This document shows positions 1-2,576 of a DNA stretch of 5,114 bases, piece after piece. The translations under genes were made by a program, and so were the position numbers. Numbering within the stretch: position 1 is the first letter of the stretch; each line of letters starts with the position of its first letter. This DNA is from Bacteroidales bacterium Bact_23 (GTDB taxonomy: Bacteria > Bacteroidota > Bacteroidia > Bacteroidales > Lentimicrobiaceae), in assembly GCA_001603685.1 (NCBI GenBank), contig LUZO01000252.1, positions 1-5,114 of the forward strand, in the 5' to 3' direction. The notes under the pieces are model-generated. The model did no database searches and was not told the DNA's origin. It saw only the letters and a list, made by a program, of their open reading frames with translations.

Positions 1-20
1 GAGATGTGTATAAGAGACAG
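1..20. other. Tn5 mosaic-end sequencing adapter (artefact)
   Basis: Bases 2-20 read AGATGTGTATAAGAGACAG, exactly the 19-bp hyperactive Tn5 mosaic end used in tagmentation libraries. The G at base 1 fits the adapter version in which this sequence follows ...CGG. This is synthetic sequence that escaped trimming. Natural IS50 outside and inside ends differ from the mosaic end, so a real IS50 is not a good alternative. Genomic sequence starts near base 21, and any reading frame running left of it is partly artificial. Confidence 0.96.
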
Positions 21-23
21 GTT

Positions 24-266
24 ATGTACTATACCTATGTGATTCAAAGTTTATCTCAGGGAATTTTATATACAGGGCATACCGAAGATTTGGAAACCCG
101 CTTGTTTCAGCACAATAATGGTTTGCTTGGGAAATATACCAAAGGACGAGGCCCTTGGAAGCTTGTCTATTATGAATCGTTTGAAACCTGAAGTGCGGCG
201 ATGAAAAGAGAGAAATACTTTAAGACAGGCGCCGGACGAGATTTTATAAAACAGGCTATTGAATAA
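24..266 (+). pseudogene. GIY-YIG endonuclease domain protein, interrupted by in-frame TGA
   Basis: The frame starts at ATG 24 and would end at TAA 264-266, giving 80 codons, the usual size of the small single-domain GIY-YIG proteins of Bacteroidota. Visible family features are MYYTYVIQS at the N-terminus (Tyr5, the GIY part), LYTGHT at 15-20 (the YIG part), Arg26 in DLETRLFQHNNG, and YTKGRGPWKLVYYE at 38-51. A TGA at 189-191 (codon 56) stops translation. The same frame then continues with SAAMKREKYFKTGAGRDF, the expected C-terminal part, so a single substitution (for example CGA or AGA to TGA) explains the break. Glu63 in the MKREK motif, the expected metal-binding catalytic residue of the fold, lies beyond the stop, so the 55-residue product should be inactive. 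A GTG at base 6 lies within the adapter and is not a start. The upstream region is missing. The break lies near a contig end, so a sequencing error is possible. Confidence 0.85.
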
Positions 267-270
267 TAAT

Positions 271-316
271 CAGAGGGTCGCTGTCCGCCGCGGCGGACAA
301 GTCCAGCAGGGGGAGC
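271..316 (+). other. tRNA 3'-end-like remnant (T-arm and acceptor strand) carrying a palindrome
   Basis: The stretch resembles the last third of a tRNA: GGGTCGCTG, then AGTCCAGC, then AGGGGGAGCA. GCTG (280-283) can pair with CAGC (304-307) as a T-stem, and AGGGGGA (308-314) would be the 3' acceptor strand. In a normal tRNA the loop would read about GTTCGAGT; here its first half is replaced by the palindrome at 282-299. No 5' half (D-arm or anticodon arm) is present; the GIY-YIG frame ends only five bases upstream. It therefore cannot be a functional tRNA. From memory, small GIY-YIG genes in Bacteroidota often lie next to tRNA-derived sequence, which fits. The similarity is by eye and could be coincidental. 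Confidence 0.35.
282..299. repeat. 18-bp perfect palindrome TGTCCGCC-GC-GGCGGACA
   Basis: TGTCCGCCGCGGCGGACA equals its own reverse complement. Its core, TCCGCC-GC-GGCGGA, is identical to the hairpin at 478-491 in the array downstream and belongs to the same TCCGCC/GGCGGA class as the hairpins at 381-396, 438-452, 520-534 and 560-574. It therefore looks like an isolated member of that interspersed repeat family, placed inside the tRNA-like remnant. Confidence 0.85.
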
Positions 317-320
317 AAGG

Positions 321-344
321 AAGGTCGCAGAAGCGGCCTTTTTT
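321..344 (+). terminator. Rho-independent terminator downstream of the GIY-YIG frame
   Basis: AAGGTCGC (321-328) pairs with GCGGCCTT (333-340) over eight positions with one G-U wobble, around an AGAA loop. A run of six T follows at 339-344. This is a classic intrinsic terminator for transcripts coming from the left. It lies about 55 bp after the natural end of the nuclease frame and just after the tRNA-like remnant, so it could have belonged to either. Confidence 0.7.
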
Positions 345-409
345 GTGGCTTCTTTTGACGTCCGTTTATATTGAATCGCTATCCGCTGCGGCGGATCAAA
401 TCCTCAAAT

Positions 410-491
410 GCGCCGTCAGGCGCTTCAAATCTTCAAATCCGCCTTTGGCGGACTCAAATGCAGCGCAAGCTGCTTCATCCGCCGCGGCGGA
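410..491. repeat. 82-bp direct repeat unit, copy 1 (B-A-C-A)
   Basis: Bases 410-491 match 492-574. From 432 to 483 (52 bp) the match to 514-565 is exact. Outside that core the copies differ at 416, 422 and 431, and in the loop of the last hairpin (GC here, AGA in copy 2). Substitutions sit in loops, in a linker, and once in a stem (422, where copy 2 loses a base pair). Confidence 0.9.
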
Positions 492-574
492 GCGCCGCCA
501 GGCACTTCAAATTTTCAAATCCGCCTTTGGCGGACTCAAATGCAGCGCAAGCTGCTTCATCCGCCAGAGGCGGA
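492..574. repeat. 83-bp direct repeat unit, copy 2 (B-A-C-A)
   Basis: This is the second, immediately adjacent copy of the 410-491 unit, one base longer because its last hairpin has a three-base loop. A final TTCAAATCC after it repeats the linker that leads into a class A hairpin, as though a third unit had begun and been lost. Confidence 0.9.
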
Positions 575-602
575 TTCAAATCCAAAATACTTTCACCCTT
601 CG

Positions 603-634
603 CTTGCATTTTACCCGTTTTTGTCGTACATTTC
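603..634 (+). promoter_or_regulatory. Possible Bacteroidota-type promoter for the 662-1369 gene
   Basis: TACATTTC (627-634) differs at one base from the Bacteroidota -7 consensus TAnnTTTG. CTTG (603-606), 20 bases upstream, is one mismatch from the -33 TTTG. Transcription would start near 640, leaving a leader of about 20 bases ending AATAGAAAACAGCC before ATG 662. That is A-rich and lacks a Shine-Dalgarno sequence, as is usual in this phylum. Both boxes are imperfect, so this is tentative. Confidence 0.25.
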
Positions 635-661
635 GCAGATAATTACTAATAGAAAACAGCC

Positions 662-1369
662 ATGGAAAAGCCTGTAGTTATAGAACGCTTTGGCGGGCTT
701 ATGAAGGAAGAACCGCTAACCTGCCTTGATGATGATAGTTTGATGCCCAATGCCTGTCTGCTTGAGAGTGTTTCTCCTTTTGGCGGATATTATGATGAAG
801 TGCCCGGAGCGATGAAGCCCCTTTACCTGTTTCTGGCCCTCGACGGCCATTATCCGCTGGAACAGGTTACCCGCGCCACACTGAATATCAGGAAGAGATT
901 TACCAAGCCGTTCGATGCGGTTTCGGGAGTGGTGCAACTGTCCGGTCAGGTGGTAGAGGTTATCAGAATCCGCGACCTGATTCAGTTTGAGGATATCAGG
1001 GAACTTCAGAAACTGTATGTGGAAGAGGGGTTGAATTACCGGAAAAAGATCGGAAAGGTGGTGAATGTGCCGGCAATTATTACCCTGAACAAGTTCTTTT
1101 ATCTGGAGCCGGCCGGTGATGGTCTGTACATTGATAAGTCGCAGCCGCACCATGCCTATTTTACCCTGCCGCGTCCGCTCGAATTCGAGGAGTTCCGCAA
1201 TGTAACCAAAGAGGCAAAATACGATACCGGCATTCTTTATTTCGATGCGGCTTATGCATGGTTCTATGAGGACAGAAACATCAGGGAACTGGTGAGGGTT
1301 TACCGCGAGAACCTGACCATCGAAAAGGTAAAGGCAATCCGCGACCGCTATCTTGCCGTTATGAAATAA
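662..1369 (+). CDS. Hypothetical cytoplasmic protein, 235 aa, family not recognised
   Basis: ATG 662 to TAA 1367-1369. I do not recognise the family. The protein has no signal peptide, membrane segment or lipobox and is a mixed alpha/beta, charged sequence, so it is probably a soluble cytoplasmic protein. Visible blocks are an N-terminal SPFGGYYDEVPG (38-49), a hydrophobic strand LYLFLALDG (54-62), an apparent sheet region VVQLSGQVVEVIRIRDLI (90-107), a charged helix around 110-132, FFYLEP (145-150), QPHHAYFTLPRP (161-172) with adjacent histidines, an aromatic patch ILYFDAAYAWFYED (191-204), and a C-terminal helix 205-234. No cysteine cluster, Walker motif or helix-turn-helix is apparent. An alternative start at Met14 (701) is possible; Met1 is preferred because the leader spacing and the possible promoter fit. 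It is a single-gene unit converging on the lipoprotein gene. Coding is supported by length, ordinary composition and well-placed flanking signals. Confidence 0.85.
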   Translation: MEKPVVIERFGGLMKEEPLTCLDDDSLMPNACLLESVSPFGGYYDEVPGAMKPLYLFLALDGHYPLEQVTRATLNIRKRFTKPFDAVSGVVQLSGQVVEVIRIRDLIQFEDIRELQKLYVEEGLNYRKKIGKVVNVPAIITLNKFFYLEPAGDGLYIDKSQPHHAYFTLPRPLEFEEFRNVTKEAKYDTGILYFDAAYAWFYEDRNIRELVRVYRENLTIEKVKAIRDRYLAVMK

Positions 1370-1406
1370 AGCTTGCGGCAAGAGCCGCTTCAGTGCGGAT
1401 AAGTGA

Positions 1407-1427
1407 CGGGCGGGGTGGCCCGGTTTT
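1407..1427 (+). terminator. Possible terminator of the 235-aa gene
   Basis: CGGGC (1407-1411) pairs with GCCCG (1418-1422) around a GGGGTG loop, and the T4 tract at 1424-1427 follows closely. It lies 38 bp after the stop codon on the same strand. The stem is short and the T tract is brief, so termination may be partial, with read-through to the stronger hairpin at 1580-1605. Confidence 0.4.
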
Positions 1428-1446
1428 GGAAAGTTTCCCTTTATAA

Positions 1447-1470
1447 GATTATGCGCTCCGGTGCATAATC
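1447..1470 (+). other. 10-bp hairpin capped by a UUCG-type tetraloop
   Basis: GATTATGCGC (1447-1456) pairs with GTGCATAATC (1461-1470) over ten positions with one G-U wobble. The loop is TCCG closed by C-G, that is C(UCCG)G in RNA, a member of the exceptionally stable UNCG class. The loop type is strand-specific, so the structure makes sense in a rightward transcript. No T tract follows, so it is not a simple terminator. It could stabilise the 3' end of the upstream mRNA or be part of an RNA. Confidence 0.6.
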
Positions 1471-1579
1471 CTGAATGAAGAGTCTGGTTATAATGACTGA
1501 TTTTCGTGCCGTGCAGCCATTGGTCTGCTTACTGGCTTTGATCAGGGGCACTTAGGTTTTTGGTTCGGCTTATAATCAG

Positions 1580-1605
1580 AAATGCCCGGCGTTGACCGGG
1601 CATTT
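1580..1605. terminator. Shared intrinsic terminator between converging genes
   Basis: AAATGCCCGG (1580-1589) pairs perfectly with CCGGGCATTT (1596-1605) around a six-base CGTTGA loop. On the plus strand the stem runs into TTTTCTTT, a good terminator tail for the rightward transcript. On the minus strand the tail is ATTTCTGA, weaker but usable, and lies about 20 bp past the stop of the lipoprotein gene. It probably serves both directions. Confidence 0.75.
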
Positions 1606-1626
1606 TCTTTGAAAAATCTTTCAGGC

Positions 1627-2484
1627 TTAGTCAATTACAATAACCAGGTATTTCGAGGCTGACCAGAACTCTTTGGGGTTCCTGATTACGATGCTGTCCA
1701 CCCGTTTATCGCCGAAAATGGTGTACGACTGCGAGGGGTGGGTGGTTACTATGGTGGCTTTTTTATGCAGCACGGGGATTGAAGTCAGGTGGGTAATATC
1801 AACGCGGGTAAAGTAATCCTGGTTGAAATCCTCCTTTATCTTCTTGTTTCTGCCGATGCCGGCAAAGCCGCCTTCCATAGTGATGATGTTGTTGGCGCGA
1901 AGTTCCTTTTTGGTGCCGATTACATAATAGGCGGTATTCAGTTCGCCGGTCTGTTCGCTGATTACCTTCGATTTGGCCCTGCTTTCGGCGGTCAGGCTCT
2001 CCACATTCGAGCTGAGGATATCAATCTGGATGTTCATCTGCTCCAGTTTGTCCCTCAGTTCTGCAATCTCCACATCCTTCTCCTCAATCTGGCGGGTCAT
2101 GCGGTTAATCATCTCCTCGAGGGCGGTAACATTTGCATTTGATTTTTTGAGCTTTGAGCGCAGATCGGCAATGGTCTTTTTGTTCTGCTGCAGCATCTCA
2201 TAAATCATATTGATGTCGCGGTTAATCTGCTCCTTTGCGTCTGGCTGCGTGCCCTCTTCGCCGGTAGCTGTCCGGGTAATGATCATCTCAGCCCTTTTGA
2301 TGGAGTCGAGGTTGGCCTGAATGGCATTGAACGACTCCAGGTAACCGATCAGGGCGGTGTCTTTGGTAAATCCGATGGAAAGCAGGCTGTCGTAGCGTAC
2401 CCTAAGGGCTTCATATTCCTTTTTGGTATTGTCGCAACCGAACAGTAGGGCGCTCAGTAAAGCAATGAAAATCAGCTTTTTCAT
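1627..2484 (-). CDS. Coiled-coil lipoprotein, Cbp1-like envelope protein
   Basis: A 285-residue exported lipoprotein. MKKLIFIALLSALLFGC is a signal peptide with a lipobox (LLFG before Cys17), so the mature protein should be lipid-anchored at Cys17. A linker with Asp/Ser/Thr residues follows, then a long coiled coil at about 85-183 (heptads such as MTRQIEEKDVEIAELRDKLE), then a conserved C-terminal beta domain starting LNTAYYVIGTKKEL (182-195) and ending NPKEFWSASKYLVIVID. This layout, and the YYVIGTKKEL and FW-S-SKYLVIVI blocks, match what I remember of Bacteroidota lipoproteins annotated as Cbp1-family collagen-binding glycoproteins; collagen binding itself is not shown here. Four candidate O-glycosylation sequons are present (DSL 32, DTA 42, DSI 60, DSI 263), three near the anchor. 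The residues after Cys17 (DNTKKE) are not a clear surface-export signal, so periplasmic or surface placement is open. The start is fixed by the signal peptide. The A-rich leader lacks a Shine-Dalgarno sequence. The gene lies 90 bp downstream of the GH31 gene on the same strand. Confidence 0.85.
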   Translation of the reverse strand: MKKLIFIALLSALLFGCDNTKKEYEALRVRYDSLLSIGFTKDTALIGYLESFNAIQANLDSIKRAEMIITRTATGEEGTQPDAKEQINRDINMIYEMLQQNKKTIADLRSKLKKSNANVTALEEMINRMTRQIEEKDVEIAELRDKLEQMNIQIDILSSNVESLTAESRAKSKVISEQTGELNTAYYVIGTKKELRANNIITMEGGFAGIGRNKKIKEDFNQDYFTRVDITHLTSIPVLHKKATIVTTHPSQSYTIFGDKRVDSIVIRNPKEFWSASKYLVIVID

Positions 2485-2512
2485 ATAAGAAATGGTTTTT
2501 TATTTGGCAGTG

Positions 2513-2520
2513 CAAAATTA
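2513..2520 (-). promoter_or_regulatory. Bacteroidota -7 promoter element for the lipoprotein gene
   Basis: Read on the minus strand, the bases are TAATTTTG, a full match to the -7 consensus TAnnTTTG of the Bacteroidota housekeeping sigma factor. It lies 28 bp upstream of the ATG, leaving an A-rich leader (AAATAAAAAACC) of about 20 bases. The -33 box is poor: TCTG at 2539-2542 with an 18-base spacer. Confidence 0.5.
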
Positions 2521-2522
2521 GT

Positions 2523-2546
2523 GGAATTTCTGTTGTTACAGAATCC
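2523..2546. repeat. Interrupted inverted repeat overlapping the lipoprotein promoter
   Basis: TTCTGT (2528-2533) faces ACAGAA (2538-2543) around TGTT, and the symmetry resumes outside with GGA (2523-2525) facing TCC (2544-2546) on the other side. It lies directly upstream of the -7 element, over the expected -33 region, where a regulator could bind. It has no adjacent T tract, so an operator is slightly more natural than a terminator. Confidence 0.4.
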
Positions 2547-2549
2547 GTT

Positions 2550-2576
2550 AAAAAAGAAATTGAGCCGGTTTTTCTT
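2550..2576 (-). terminator. Weak terminator candidate after the GH31 gene
   Basis: On the minus strand, AAGAAA (2576-2571), overlapping the stop codon, can pair with TTTCTT (2559-2554) around an 11-base loop. The tract TTTCTTTTTT runs on to 2550. The stem contains little GC, so it would be weak. It would allow partial read-through from the GH31 gene into the lipoprotein gene. Confidence 0.3.

Larger units (their letters stand above)
381..574. repeat. Array of nine short hairpins (REP/BIME-like), order A-(B-A-C-A)x2
   Basis: Three hairpin classes alternate. Class A is TCCGCC-n-GGCGGA: 381-396 (a variant with the 6-bp stem ATCCGC/GCGGAT and loop TGCG), 438-452 (loop TTT), 478-491 (loop GC), 520-534 (loop TTT) and 560-574 (loop AGA). 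Class B is GCGCC-n-GGCGC: 410-423, and 492-505 with one stem mismatch. Class C is GCAGC-GCAA-GCTGC: 460-473 and 542-555. The linkers are mostly TCAAAT, which occurs nine times between 396 and 581. Stems are kept while loops vary, which points to selection or copying at the level of the palindrome. No protein is encoded: the repeat unit is 82 bp, not a multiple of three, and open frames here are composition artefacts. The arrangement resembles interspersed palindromic repeats. No RAYT transposase is present in the window. Confidence 0.85.
1370..1579. other. Structured noncoding stretch between converging genes
   Basis: No convincing coding frame. It holds a series of inverted repeats: GCGGC-AAGA-GCCGC at 1375-1388, a GC stem followed by T4 at 1407-1427, a 10-bp hairpin at 1447-1470, and a nested pair with GTGCC (1506-1510) facing GGCAC (1547-1551) outside AGCCA (1515-1519) facing TGGCT (1533-1537). 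A TATAAT occurs at 1489-1494, but this is not the standard promoter form of the phylum. The whole may be a long 3' untranslated region or hold a small RNA ending at the 1580-1605 terminator; neither is proven. Confidence 0.4.

Noticed and set aside
6..191. Reading frame starting at GTG 6 as a 61-aa GIY-YIG protein
   Set aside because: The GTG and the next codons lie in the synthetic adapter. The natural start is ATG 24, and the frame is only the front part of an 80-codon domain.
410..574. CRISPR array
   Set aside because: There are only two adjacent copies of an 82/83-bp unit with no unique spacers between them and no cas genes; the internal hairpins explain the repetition.
259..677. Overlapping plus-strand frames of 89-127 codons across the palindrome array
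   Set aside because: Three frames stay open through the same repeats because the repeats lack stops. The translations are low-complexity repeats of one another, and the 82-bp unit shifts frame each time.
716..1381. 221-codon minus-strand frame opposite the 235-aa gene
   Set aside because: It lies almost wholly antisense to a better gene. Its translation looks like a mirror product with no recognisable motif, and no promoter or leader was seen.
1428..1438. GGAA-AGT-TTCC inverted repeat
   Set aside because: The stem is four base pairs with a three-base loop, short enough to occur by chance.
1789..2203. Plus-strand frames opposite the lipoprotein gene
   Set aside because: These are shadows of a gene with clear signal peptide, coiled coil and C-terminal domain on the other strand.
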